Of a stretch of DNA of 64,000 nucleotides, positions 27,003 to 36,186 are shown one piece after another. Every line of letters starts with the position of its first letter. Within the stretch, counting starts at the first letter, position 1. The DNA lies in NCBI RefSeq assembly GCF_030372765.1, contig NZ_JAUCMW010000018.1, positions 1 to 64,000 of the forward strand, written 5' to 3'. Source of the stretch: Labilibaculum sp. K2S (GTDB taxonomy: Bacteria > Bacteroidota > Bacteroidia > Bacteroidales > Marinifilaceae). The translations under genes and the position numbers were made by a program. Below the pieces are notes generated by a model, which did no database searches, was not told the DNA's origin, and was given only the letters and a program-made list of their open reading frames with translations.

Positions 27003-29147
27003 TTAATTATGGTGAGTCTTTAAAAATTTAAGTTTCTTAAGATCTTCCAATTTATATTTAGGCTGATCCAGTTGAGAAGGAATTGGTCTGTGGGAAAAAG
27101 TTTGAAAATAAAGTAAACACGCATCCCTCCACCATATAGCTTCCTTTAATTGTATTGCTAATTTATTTTGCACATCATTAAATCTATTTTTATCTACTTT
27201 TGATTGAAGAGAATTCCAAGTGCATTGAAAATATTTTACCTGTTCAACTCCCATGCTGTATCTGTAACACAATTCTGTCCATAAATCCCTGCCATTAATC
27301 AATTCATAATTCCATGGCAAATGATGAAACCACAGCAAAAGTTCTTCCGGGCAAAGTGCAGGGTCGTTATAAACTGAAAGCAAAGGTTCTGCATACTGAC
27401 TGACAGCATTACTTCCGCTTGATGATCGGTTAAATCCAATACCAATACTATCTGCCTTATGGTAATAAGTTGGTAACCAGTCTGGTCTTGCTCCGGAAAT
27501 CTCACACCATGGTTCCGGACCATAATGATGGCTCCACCCCATTAAATGATGCAATCCCAGTGGTGTCATATAATTTACAACGGCTTCTCTGGATTCCATC
27601 ATTACACCTGACATTTGATTCAGAAAATCCTGATCGTGTGAAAAGGTTTGCATTAACCACTCCCTTGCAATTTCGCGGGCAGATAATTGATGATTCCAGG
27701 CCAAACGACCAAATGCATACCAATTGGCCTGTGCAAAATGATGTCCACACCAGTTGCTGTCTAAACCTATATTAGCAACCCCGGCAATAGCTGTTATCGA
27801 GTCATTGTAAACAGATCCATCGGTAATCCTGGATACTGTAGAGTTTTTTCCATTTGTGTAGGTATCTGAGTTTAAAAACTCCTTAAACAGTGTTCCCAAA
27901 TAAACCAAGTGGTCAGAAAAACCCAGATATTCTTGTGTTATCTGCAATTCAGGCATCAGAGTAGTGTGCTGCATTGCACCAAACAAAGGACTGAATGGTT
28001 CCCGGGGTTGAAAGTCAACAGGACCATTTTTTACTTGAAGTATTACATTTTTGCGAAATTTTCCATCGAGAGGTTTAAATTCATTGTAAGCCTGCTTAGC
28101 GCGATCGTTTCCGTTAGGATCGTAAACAAAAGCACGCCACATAATAATTCCACCGTAAGATTCTAAAACATCTGCGAGCATGTTCGCTCCATCAGCATGA
28201 GTACGGCCAAAATCCTGAGGCCCAGGCAATCCTTCCGAATTTGCCTTCACCACAAAACCTCCAAAATCAGGAATCAGAGAATAGATTTGTTTTGCTTTAT
28301 CCTGCCACCAGATTCTTACATCCTCATTAAGAGGATCAGCTGTTTTAAGCTCCCCCAGTACAGAAGGAGAAGAAAAATTTATCGATAAATAAACCTTAAT
28401 CCCATAAGGACGAAAAATATCAGCCAACGTCTTTACTTTTTTAAGATATTCAATGCTTAAAACAACCGGATTTGCATTCACATTATTCAAGACGGTTCCA
28501 TTAATGCCAATGGAAGCATTTGCCCGTGCATATTCTATATATCTGGGGCTTATTTTTTGAGGTAAATCCTTCCATTTCCAAATTGAATGACCAGCGTATC
28601 CTCTTTCAACCGTGCCGTCTAAATTATCCCAATGATTCAGAATTCTTCGTTGGTATGATGGTATTTCTACAATGTCAAAACCAGTTTTATGTGTATTATT
28701 AGTTTGCAGGCACCTTAAATAATGATAAGTACCATATAATGCTCCTAAATCAGTATTTGCAATAATAATGGTCACATTATTGCCTACTGTTCTTATGATA
28801 TAACCGTCATTTCCTAATAGACTCAGCTCTTCGTTCTTAAAGTAAGTCGATAAATCTTTTTGGCTGGATGTGCCAACACATAAACCATTTGAATCCAATT
28901 GGCTTTCATCCTTCACTTCCTGATTATACAATTTATTAAGACCACTTTTGAGTTCTTTGTGAATGATAGAAAAAGTTGGAGTTGATTGTGGCATATAAAT
29001 AAAAGATGGACAAGCAAACTGCCCACTTTCAATCGTTTCCATATGTGTAAACCACAATCCTGAACCATCAAGTCTATCTTGACCTGAAGCCCATTGCATT
29101 AAAGTAATAAAATACAAAAATATGATCAAGAAATATTTAGTACGCAT
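27003..29147 (-). CDS. GH67 alpha-glucuronidase, secreted
   Basis: The 714-aa enzyme has a signal peptide (about 1-23) and strong GH67 features. The three catalytic residues known for Cellvibrio japonicus GlcA67A (Glu292, Asp365, Glu393) all appear at a constant offset of 13: Glu305 in VVKANSEGLPGP, Asp378 in NGPVDFQPRE and Glu406 in LQITQEYLGF. The order and spacing leave little doubt. It removes methylglucuronate from the non-reducing end of xylo-oligosaccharides. The reading frame extends upstream to 29213, but the ATG at 29147 gives a clean signal peptide, and I choose it. A 5' UTR stem-loop (29171-29202) lies just upstream. Confidence 0.95.
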   Translation of the reverse strand: MRTKYFLIIFLYFITLMQWASGQDRLDGSGLWFTHMETIESGQFACPSFIYMPQSTPTFSIIHKELKSGLNKLYNQEVKDESQLDSNGLCVGTSSQKDLSTYFKNEELSLLGNDGYIIRTVGNNVTIIIANTDLGALYGTYHYLRCLQTNNTHKTGFDIVEIPSYQRRILNHWDNLDGTVERGYAGHSIWKWKDLPQKISPRYIEYARANASIGINGTVLNNVNANPVVLSIEYLKKVKTLADIFRPYGIKVYLSINFSSPSVLGELKTADPLNEDVRIWWQDKAKQIYSLIPDFGGFVVKANSEGLPGPQDFGRTHADGANMLADVLESYGGIIMWRAFVYDPNGNDRAKQAYNEFKPLDGKFRKNVILQVKNGPVDFQPREPFSPLFGAMQHTTLMPELQITQEYLGFSDHLVYLGTLFKEFLNSDTYTNGKNSTVSRITDGSVYNDSITAIAGVANIGLDSNWCGHHFAQANWYAFGRLAWNHQLSAREIAREWLMQTFSHDQDFLNQMSGVMMESREAVVNYMTPLGLHHLMGWSHHYGPEPWCEISGARPDWLPTYYHKADSIGIGFNRSSSGSNAVSQYAEPLLSVYNDPALCPEELLLWFHHLPWNYELINGRDLWTELCYRYSMGVEQVKYFQCTWNSLQSKVDKNRFNDVQNKLAIQLKEAIWWRDACLLYFQTFSHRPIPSQLDQPKYKLEDLKKLKFLKTHHN

Positions 29148-29170
29148 ATTTATTGGTTTTTGATTTATAA

Positions 29171-29202
29171 AATATGTTTTTAGCAATTGCGAAAAACATA
29201 TT
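29171..29202 (-). other. Stem-loop in the GH67 leader
   Basis: A perfect 11-bp AT-rich stem (29171-29181 with 29192-29202) and a 10-nt loop lies 24 bp before the GH67 start codon. It would form at the 5' end of the GH67-susC-susD mRNA. It could affect translation or mRNA stability. There is no clear downstream T-run for termination on the minus strand. Confidence 0.5.
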
Positions 29203-29300
29203 AGGGTTAACAAATCAGATTCTTCATTTTTATCAAATTCACTTTTTTACCTCAACCATAGAATTTGGCATTCAGTATTCAAGTGTTAATTTTCTTAGAC

Positions 29301-29308
29301 TAAAGATA
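29301..29308 (-). promoter_or_regulatory. -7-like promoter element for GH67-susC-susD
   Basis: The minus strand reads TATCTTTA, 7 of 8 positions of TAnnTTTG, about 150 bp upstream of the GH67 ATG. It stands 40 bp from the nearest GTTAC site (29341), almost the same distance as at the GPH promoter (39 bp). Confidence 0.5.
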
Positions 29309-29340
29309 CGCATAGTCTCTTCTTGAACTAAAACACTCTT

Positions 29341-29410
29341 GTTACCAACTATTTTCTATTAGTTACTGCGAATTACATATTTGTTACATTATCTTTCCTA
29401 TTGGTTACAT
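29341..29410. promoter_or_regulatory. Four phased GTTAC sites: candidate HTCS-1 binding array (GH67/HTCS-1 intergenic)
   Basis: GTTAC begins at 29341, 29362, 29383 and 29404, exactly 21 bp apart each time; an extra ATTAC sits half-way at 29372. The array lies between divergent GH67 and HTCS-1. Its orientation and distance to the minus-strand -7 element match the GPH array, so the main target is probably GH67-susC-susD. Autoregulation of HTCS-1 is also possible. Confidence 0.75.
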
Positions 29411-29485
29411 TGTGCTGTTAACTTGAAATTAAGGCCTATAATTTTCACACTCTTTAGTATTTTTTAATATTTTTAGACACCGATA

Positions 29486-32400
29486 ATGAAAACTGACAAA
29501 ACTATGCGCCCGAAACAATATTTCACTATTCTTCTTCTCTTATTCTCAATATCCGCTTTTTCTCAAAAAAAAAAATTATTCGACTATAACGAAGGGTTAT
29601 CCAATAGTCTTATTAATCAGGTTTACCAAGATCATTTAAATTTTTTATGGGTCGCTACCGAAGATGGATTAAATCGATTTGATGGAATCAAATTTAAGTC
29701 CTACGCAAATAATATAAATCTTAGCAATACATTAAAAAACAACTTTGTAACTGCATTAACTGAAGATAAAAAGGGAAATTTATGGGTTGCTCAAATAAAT
29801 GGATTGCAAATATACAATCATGAAACAGAATCTTTCCATGAAATAGAATTAGCTCTGTCTCATCAAAAAGATCATCTGTTTATATCCTGTATGATAACAT
29901 TATCAAATGGTGACATTTGGCTGGCAACAACAGGGCATGGATTGATTCGAATCGATAAAAACACCCTAAAACCAGATTATTGTGAAAAGCTAAATGAGCA
30001 ATTTGGCAAACATAGTCTGATAGATATTTTTGAAGACAAAAAAGGAACATTATGGATCGCTTCCAATCAAAGTCTAAATTCTTTTGATCCGGACACGAAG
30101 GAAATTAAGAATTTCCCCTTATCCAAAAACAATCAAACCTCCTTCTCAAACAAAGAAATTTCATGTATCTGTGAAGGAGATCAGGACATTATATATATAG
30201 GTTTTTTAAACGGTGGATTAGCTCAATTAGATAAACAAACCGGAATTGTAAGACCAATCAACTGTACAAACCAAAATGAAGATAATCTGCCGGTAAAAGA
30301 TATTCTTTTTGATTCAAAAAATCGGTTATGGGTAGGTACAGATGGTTTTGGATTAAAGCTCTTAAACAAAGAATCAAATCTATTGGAAAACTATACCACC
30401 GTGAATGCCTCTTTCGATTTTTTAAAGAGTAAAATTCATTCTATTATCGAAGATAAAACGGGTAATATTTGGTTGGGTATTTTTCAAAAAGGCATTTATT
30501 TACTGCCCGAATCGCAGGAAACATTTAAGACCTATGGATACAAAGCCTTTGATCAAAATAGTATCGGGTCAAGCTGTATAACGGCAATTGATGGAAATGA
30601 CAAAGAACTTTGGATTGCGACAGATGGAGATGGCCTGTATTATTTGAACCGATCAACTAAAAAAGTTAAACACATCCCTTTAAAAAATGAAAGTGGAATT
30701 TTTGTTGGAGAGAATATTCTTACTCTGTATAATGATACAAACGACTATCTATGGTTAGGCAGATATATTAATGGTCTTATCAGATATAATAAGAAAAACG
30801 GAAGCTTTAAGACCTTTACCACTAAAAAGAACAACACCTCCGGCAAAACTTATAATAAAATTACGTCAATCACGAAAAACAATGACAACCAACTCATTAT
30901 AGGAACCTTAGACGATGGCATCTGTAGGTTTGACACTCAAAAGGAATTGTACTACGACGGACTCGATATTCCCAATTCGTTGAATGAAAAAATTCCTAAA
31001 TGGATTCTCTGCGTTTACATTGACAAAGCTCAAAATTTATGGATTGGTACCTACGTAGGACTCTTTCATGTTAACCTAAAAACGAAATCTTTAACTCAGT
31101 TTTCGAAAGAAAACGGGCTTTTAAAAAACAATACTGTTGACTGCATTCTTTCGGATAGTGAAAATAACATATGGGTTGGTACCTACGAAGGATTGGCGAA
31201 AATAAACGGCGATAGTTTAAAATCCAGCTTTTATGATATCAACGATGGCTTATGCAACAACGTGATCTGTTCAATAGTTGAAGATGAATACAACCAACTA
31301 TGGATTGGAACACATAACGGATTGTCCAGGTTCAATCCGGAAGATGAATCTTTCACCAATTATTATTCTTATGATGGTCTTCAGGCAAATGAATTCTCAA
31401 GAAATGCAGCTTTTAAGTCGAATAAACAAGAACTTTTTTTTGGTGGTATTAATGGAATTACGCAAATCAGCAAAGATTATGCTACTATCGTCAGGGAAGT
31501 GAGAGATGTTATTCTTACTGAATTTTTAAGTTTCGATAAACCGGTAAACATTGGTGATAAATCCGGGAAACATGTAATATTAGATAAATCAATAGTGCTT
31601 GAAGATACGATTCGGCTTCGCGAACAGGATAATGTATTTTCAATTGGATTTACGTCAACCGATTTTGCAAATCAAACCGCTGTTTCTTACGAATATATAA
31701 TGGAAGGCTTTGACTTAAGCTGGAACGTAACAAACTCGACCAATAAAAGGGCTACCTACACCAATTTAAATCATGGAACCTATACTTTTTCAGTGCGTGC
31801 CGTTGATAAAGAGAACCTCTCAACACCAAGAAAACTTACCATCATAATCTATCCACCCTGGTATAAAATGCTTTGGGCAAAAATTTTATGGATTCTATTA
31901 ATCGGCACTTTTATTTATGGAATATTTCTGTTATACATGGAGAAGGTGAAACGCCTGCACGCCGAAAAAGTGAATGAAATGAAAATGCAGTTTTTCATCA
32001 ATATATCACACGAAATTAAAACCCCTTTATCATTAATATTAGATCCTTTAGAAAAATTAATCAAACAAAATTCTGATGAGAAAAACTCAAGGCTGTTTTT
32101 TATTATGCAGCAAAATGCCAATAGAATATACCGTTTGGTTAGCCAAATGATGGATGTGAGACGAATTGACAAAGGGCAGATTCTTATAAAATTTCAACAA
32201 ACAAACATCTACAGTTTTATTAAGGAAATAGCTCAATCCTACGAACTTTTGGCCAACGATAAAAATATATCCTTCAGTATAACTACCAGTGACCCGGATA
32301 TTGAGGTATGGATAGATCCTCTAAATTTTGAAAAGGTTATTTTTAACCTATTATCAAACGCTTTTAAATTTACACTTTCAGGAGGTGAGATTGAATTAAG

Positions 32401-33568
32401 TATCGCTAAAGAAATCATTGAAAAAGGAAATCATCAGCATGAACAGGTAAAAATTACTGTAATCGATACAGGTGTTGGAATTAAGGAAAGTGAAATTGAG
32501 CGAATTTTTGATCGCTTTTACCAAGTCTATTCACCAGATACGAAACACTCAACAGGTACAGGCATTGGTCTTCATCTTTCCCGTTCTTTGGTCAGTTTAC
32601 ACAAAGGTAAACTTTTGGCAGAAAACCGTAATGATAGAACAGGAAGCCGATTCATTATTACCCTTCCTCTCGGAAATGAGCATCTCGCCCCAAAAGATCT
32701 TATAACAGAAAAAACAGCTCTTCCTGCAGCATCACATAAATATATTTCGCAGGTACCAAAAGATAACATCCAAACTCCTATTGAAAAAAGCGTAAAACGC
32801 AAAACCAATTATAAGGTAATGATTGTTGATGATGAAGTTGATATCAGAAACTATCTCTACAATGAATTATCTGCCTATTATAAAGTGGTGGCGTGTGAAA
32901 ATGGAAAAAAAGCTCATGAAATTTTGTTGGACGAAAACCCAGATCTTATTATTAGTGATATTATGATGCCGGAAATGGATGGTATCACTTTGTGCAAAAA
33001 AATAAAAACAAATATTTTAACCAACCATATTCCTGTTATTTTACTTACCGCACTTTCTAAGGAAGAAAATGAAATAGAAGGCATTGAAACCGGTGCTGAT
33101 ATGTATTTAGTAAAACCTTTCAAAAGTGAATTTATCCTTAAAATGATTTCTAATATTTTAGAAAACAGGAAAAAGATATATAGCAAATTGCAGACTAAGA
33201 AAGAGCATGAAATAGAAAATATAGAAATAAAATCGCACGACGAAATATTGATGCAAAAAGTAATGTCCATTATTAAAGATAACATCTCTAATAGTGAACT
33301 AAATGTTGAAATGCTGGCCGATGGTGTTGGAATAAGCAGAGTACATATGCATCGAAAATTAAAAGAGCTAACCAATCAGTCGGCCCGTGATTTCATTAAA
33401 AACATTCGAATGAAACAGGCAGCTTATCTGCTTACAACAAGTAAAATTAACATCGGAGAAATTGGTTATGCTATTGGTTATTCCAATTTATCGCATTTTT
33501 CAAAATCTTTTAAAGCTTATTATGGTGTTTCACCAAAGGAATATACATCAAAGCAACACGAGAGTTGA
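29486..33568 (+). CDS. Hybrid two-component system regulator HTCS-1 (xylan locus)
   Basis: The 1360-aa single-chain sensor-regulator has a signal peptide (about 7-28), a periplasmic double propeller of Reg_prop repeats (many LWVAT, LWIGT-type strands) to about 700, a Y_Y_Y domain (about 710-785, VRAVDKENLS), one transmembrane helix (about 795-815) and a histidine kinase. The phospho-acceptor is His842 in NISHEIKTP; NLLSNAFKF and DTGVGIKESE form the ATP lid. The receiver domain has Asp1158 in IISDIMMPEMDG, and the C-terminus is an AraC HTH (about 1260-1357). It should bind a xylan oligosaccharide and activate the two promoters with GTTAC arrays. An ATG at 29504 is an alternative start. A bidirectional terminator follows. 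Confidence 0.96.
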   Translation: MKTDKTMRPKQYFTILLLLFSISAFSQKKKLFDYNEGLSNSLINQVYQDHLNFLWVATEDGLNRFDGIKFKSYANNINLSNTLKNNFVTALTEDKKGNLWVAQINGLQIYNHETESFHEIELALSHQKDHLFISCMITLSNGDIWLATTGHGLIRIDKNTLKPDYCEKLNEQFGKHSLIDIFEDKKGTLWIASNQSLNSFDPDTKEIKNFPLSKNNQTSFSNKEISCICEGDQDIIYIGFLNGGLAQLDKQTGIVRPINCTNQNEDNLPVKDILFDSKNRLWVGTDGFGLKLLNKESNLLENYTTVNASFDFLKSKIHSIIEDKTGNIWLGIFQKGIYLLPESQETFKTYGYKAFDQNSIGSSCITAIDGNDKELWIATDGDGLYYLNRSTKKVKHIPLKNESGIFVGENILTLYNDTNDYLWLGRYINGLIRYNKKNGSFKTFTTKKNNTSGKTYNKITSITKNNDNQLIIGTLDDGICRFDTQKELYYDGLDIPNSLNEKIPKWILCVYIDKAQNLWIGTYVGLFHVNLKTKSLTQFSKENGLLKNNTVDCILSDSENNIWVGTYEGLAKINGDSLKSSFYDINDGLCNNVICSIVEDEYNQLWIGTHNGLSRFNPEDESFTNYYSYDGLQANEFSRNAAFKSNKQELFFGGINGITQISKDYATIVREVRDVILTEFLSFDKPVNIGDKSGKHVILDKSIVLEDTIRLREQDNVFSIGFTSTDFANQTAVSYEYIMEGFDLSWNVTNSTNKRATYTNLNHGTYTFSVRAVDKENLSTPRKLTIIIYPPWYKMLWAKILWILLIGTFIYGIFLLYMEKVKRLHAEKVNEMKMQFFINISHEIKTPLSLILDPLEKLIKQNSDEKNSRLFFIMQQNANRIYRLVSQMMDVRRIDKGQILIKFQQTNIYSFIKEIAQSYELLANDKNISFSITTSDPDIEVWIDPLNFEKVIFNLLSNAFKFTLSGGEIELSIAKEIIEKGNHQHEQVKITVIDTGVGIKESEIERIFDRFYQVYSPDTKHSTGTGIGLHLSRSLVSLHKGKLLAENRNDRTGSRFIITLPLGNEHLAPKDLITEKTALPAASHKYISQVPKDNIQTPIEKSVKRKTNYKVMIVDDEVDIRNYLYNELSAYYKVVACENGKKAHEILLDENPDLIISDIMMPEMDGITLCKKIKTNILTNHIPVILLTALSKEENEIEGIETGADMYLVKPFKSEFILKMISNILENRKKIYSKLQTKKEHEIENIEIKSHDEILMQKVMSIIKDNISNSELNVEMLADGVGISRVHMHRKLKELTNQSARDFIKNIRMKQAAYLLTTSKINIGEIGYAIGYSNLSHFSKSFKAYYGVSPKEYTSKQHES

Positions 33569-33595
33569 AACATCTTAATTCATTTTAATAAAATA

Positions 33596-33625
33596 AAAAA
33601 GATGAACCGTTGAGTTCATCTTTTT
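33596..33625. terminator. Bidirectional terminator between HTCS-1 and the aldolase gene
   Basis: A 12-bp perfect stem (33596-33607 with 33614-33625) with a 6-nt loop, A-rich on the left and T-rich on the right, lies between the convergent stops at 33568 and 33647. Confidence 0.9.
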
Positions 33626-33646
33626 ACGTTATACTATGGACTCAAA

Positions 33647-34948
33647 TTAGCTTAAAAATTTCTTTCTCAAATCTTCAACCTGATCATCGTTAATAGGAAC
33701 CATTTTGCCAAGAGGTGCACCAATCACTAATGATTTAGCACTAAACTCAGCTACTTCCAATCGGTCGAATGCCTGCATCATAGAACCACCAGTTACCAAG
33801 AATGAGTTGTTTGCAACCAAAACAGCAGGAACTGTATCGCAAATCATTTCAGGAATTGTAGTATTTTCCTGAAATTGTGTTTCAATTGGTAAACAAGGTA
33901 CATCTTGTAAGAAAATCCAGCTTTCTGGTATCGTTCTTACATCAAATTTAACACCTGTTGTTCCGTAAGCCATTAAATACGGCGATTGAGTAATGATGAT
34001 TGTATTCACACCTGGGTTTTGCTCATAAATCATCTGGTGCAGTTTCGTTGAGCGACTTGGTGTTTTGCCTTCCTCTGGTTTTCCATCTTTAATCTGAACA
34101 AGATCTTCAGATTTCAGATCCCAACGAGCAATTCCTGTTGGAGTAATTATAAAATCGTTTCCTTCGGCACGCATCGAAATTGTTCCAAAAGAGCTGATCA
34201 TTAAATTTTGACGACAAGCACGGTGAACAAATTCAACAATCTCCGATCGAAGCGCTTTTTCGATGGTGCTATTCACCACATTGGTATTGCAGTCTTTTAC
34301 TTCCGGCATTTGGGCCTCATAAGCATTAATTTGATCATCGGTTAAATAAGTTGGATTACCAATTCCTTTGGCATTAATGATGGTTTGACAACAAAACTCC
34401 AAAGTTTCAAAACGAGTATAAGCGTCGAGCATATCGGTTCCACCCAAAACAGTCCCGTGATTTTCCATAATTACGGCCATGTAATCGCTGCCAATAAATT
34501 GTTTTGCAATTACGGCTCCCAAAGCTTCACTGCCAGGCAATTCATATTCGGCATAACCAATTTTTCCACATGCCTTTCTAGCCTGAGGAATAATATTGGT
34601 GTTTGGTATTTCTCTAACAATACTGAAAGAAACCAATGCCGGCGGATGTGCGTGAATAACAGCTTTTATTTCAGGACGAGCATCATATATAGCCTTGTGA
34701 AAAGGATATTCTGACGAAGGTTTGTGCTTTCCAACAATCGTTCCGTCTTTTTTCACACAAATAATATCATCTTCGGTCAATTTGCCTTTATCAATAGCCG
34801 ATGGGGTTACCCACATGTCGCCATTTTCATCCATGATAGAGATATTCCCTCCTGATGTGGTGGTCATTCCATCTCTGTAAATCTTACCAATAACTTGTGT
34901 TAACTGAGTTTTTGGATGCAATAAATTTGGATTAAAATTTTTCATCAT
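33647..34948 (-). CDS. Double-domain class II aldolase, putative rhamnulose-1-phosphate aldolase
   Basis: The 433-aa protein is two class II aldolase/adducin domains in tandem. The first half (about 5-200) keeps the zinc ligands: VIHAHPPALV gives His-x-His, MENHGTVLGG the later His, and TSGGNIS and PSSEYPFHKAIY are typical. The second half (about 225-430) has the same fold pattern (ISSFGTISMRAEG, TPTGIARWDL) but the HAHP position reads ITQSPYLM and the NHG position reads VANNSFLVTGG. It has therefore lost its metal site and may be structural. As the last gene of the rhamnose operon it should split rhamnulose-1-P into DHAP and lactaldehyde. ATG at 34948 or 34945 is preferred to the first codon of the longer frame (34987). 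Confidence 0.85.
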   Translation of the reverse strand: MMKNFNPNLLHPKTQLTQVIGKIYRDGMTTTSGGNISIMDENGDMWVTPSAIDKGKLTEDDIICVKKDGTIVGKHKPSSEYPFHKAIYDARPEIKAVIHAHPPALVSFSIVREIPNTNIIPQARKACGKIGYAEYELPGSEALGAVIAKQFIGSDYMAVIMENHGTVLGGTDMLDAYTRFETLEFCCQTIINAKGIGNPTYLTDDQINAYEAQMPEVKDCNTNVVNSTIEKALRSEIVEFVHRACRQNLMISSFGTISMRAEGNDFIITPTGIARWDLKSEDLVQIKDGKPEEGKTPSRSTKLHQMIYEQNPGVNTIIITQSPYLMAYGTTGVKFDVRTIPESWIFLQDVPCLPIETQFQENTTIPEMICDTVPAVLVANNSFLVTGGSMMQAFDRLEVAEFSAKSLVIGAPLGKMVPINDDQVEDLRKKFLS

Positions 34949-35004
34949 TCTATAAGTTAGTATCAAGACACAAGTATCGAGACACAAGATTTAAATAATT
35001 TTTA

Positions 35005-36159
35005 TTAGTATGCTGCTTCGTAAATCTTAATGGTATCTTCCAAAGAAACTTCTCTTGGATTACCACCAGTACAAACATCAGCCATCGCATTTTTTGCCAT
35101 CGCTTCAAAGTCCTTAGGATCAACATTCAATTCTTTTAATCCTGCAGGAATGCCAACATCCTTCGATAATTTTTTAATAGCAGCAATAGCCGCTTTTTTC
35201 TTTTCATCTACCGACATGCCTGTTGTATCTGCACCTAAAGCTTCTGCTACTTTACCCAATTTTTCGCCACACACTTCAGCATTAAATTCTTCTACATAAG
35301 GCAAAAGTATCGCGTTACAAACACCATGAGGCAAATCGTACATTCCACCCAACTGGTGAGCCATGGAGTGTACATATCCCAAACCGCAATTTGAGAATGC
35401 CTGTCCGGCAATGAACTGTCCCCAAGCCATTTTTGTTCTGGCTTCGATGTTCTGTCCATCTTTTACCGCATCTCTTAAACTACTGCCTATTAGCTCTATC
35501 GACTTTAATGCAAGCGTATCCGACCATTCAAAAGCACCAGCAGTTACGTAAGCTTCAATAGCGTGAGTTAAGGCATCCATTCCTGTAGCCGCAGTTAAAG
35601 AGGCAGGTTTATTCAACATCAACATGCTATCGTTAACTGCGATATCTACCAAACAGTTTTTATCAACCATCACCATTTTCACTTTACGCTTTTCGTCGGT
35701 GATCACATAATTGATCGTAATTTCACTTGCAGTACCAGCAGTTGTATTGATTGCGATGATTGGTAAAGATTTCTTTTTTGAAACGTGAATTCCTTCATAA
35801 TCTTCAATAGAACCACCATTCGTTGCTAAAATACCAACAGCTTTACCACAATCTTGTGGAGAACCACCACCCAAGGTTATGATACAATCACATCCGTTCT
35901 CTTTTAAAAGAGCTAAACCTTCCTTTACATTTTCGGTATTCGGGTTTTGCTTTACACTGCTGTAAGTCACATAATCCAAGCCAGCTCCTTTTAGTACATC
36001 TTCCACTTTTTCGGCCACACCAATCTTCACCAAAACATCATCTGTTACAAATAAAGCTTTTGTAAAACCTCTGGCGGCCAGTTCATCTTTTAATTCCAGT
36101 AAAGCATTTGGGCCTACCAAACTTAAAGGTGGTAAGTAAATTCGTCTGCAAGTATTCAT
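35005..36159 (-). CDS. fucO: Lactaldehyde reductase (iron-containing alcohol dehydrogenase)
   Basis: The 384-aa enzyme belongs to the group III iron-dependent alcohol dehydrogenases. Seen: the GGGSPQDCGKA nucleotide loop (about 97-107), NTTAGTASE, the metal-binding Asp and His in GMDALTHAIEAY, and further His in GYVHSMAHQLGGMYDLPHG. In E. coli FucO reduces lactaldehyde to 1,2-propanediol, and this placement in a rhamnose operon fits that role. Cytoplasmic. It lies about 57 bp upstream of the aldolase, which supplies its substrate. Confidence 0.93.
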   Translation of the reverse strand: MNTCRRIYLPPLSLVGPNALLELKDELAARGFTKALFVTDDVLVKIGVAEKVEDVLKGAGLDYVTYSSVKQNPNTENVKEGLALLKENGCDCIITLGGGSPQDCGKAVGILATNGGSIEDYEGIHVSKKKSLPIIAINTTAGTASEITINYVITDEKRKVKMVMVDKNCLVDIAVNDSMLMLNKPASLTAATGMDALTHAIEAYVTAGAFEWSDTLALKSIELIGSSLRDAVKDGQNIEARTKMAWGQFIAGQAFSNCGLGYVHSMAHQLGGMYDLPHGVCNAILLPYVEEFNAEVCGEKLGKVAEALGADTTGMSVDEKKKAAIAAIKKLSKDVGIPAGLKELNVDPKDFEAMAKNAMADVCTGGNPREVSLEDTIKIYEAAY

Positions 36160-36186
36160 TTTTGTTTATTTTGAGATTGTTATGTT

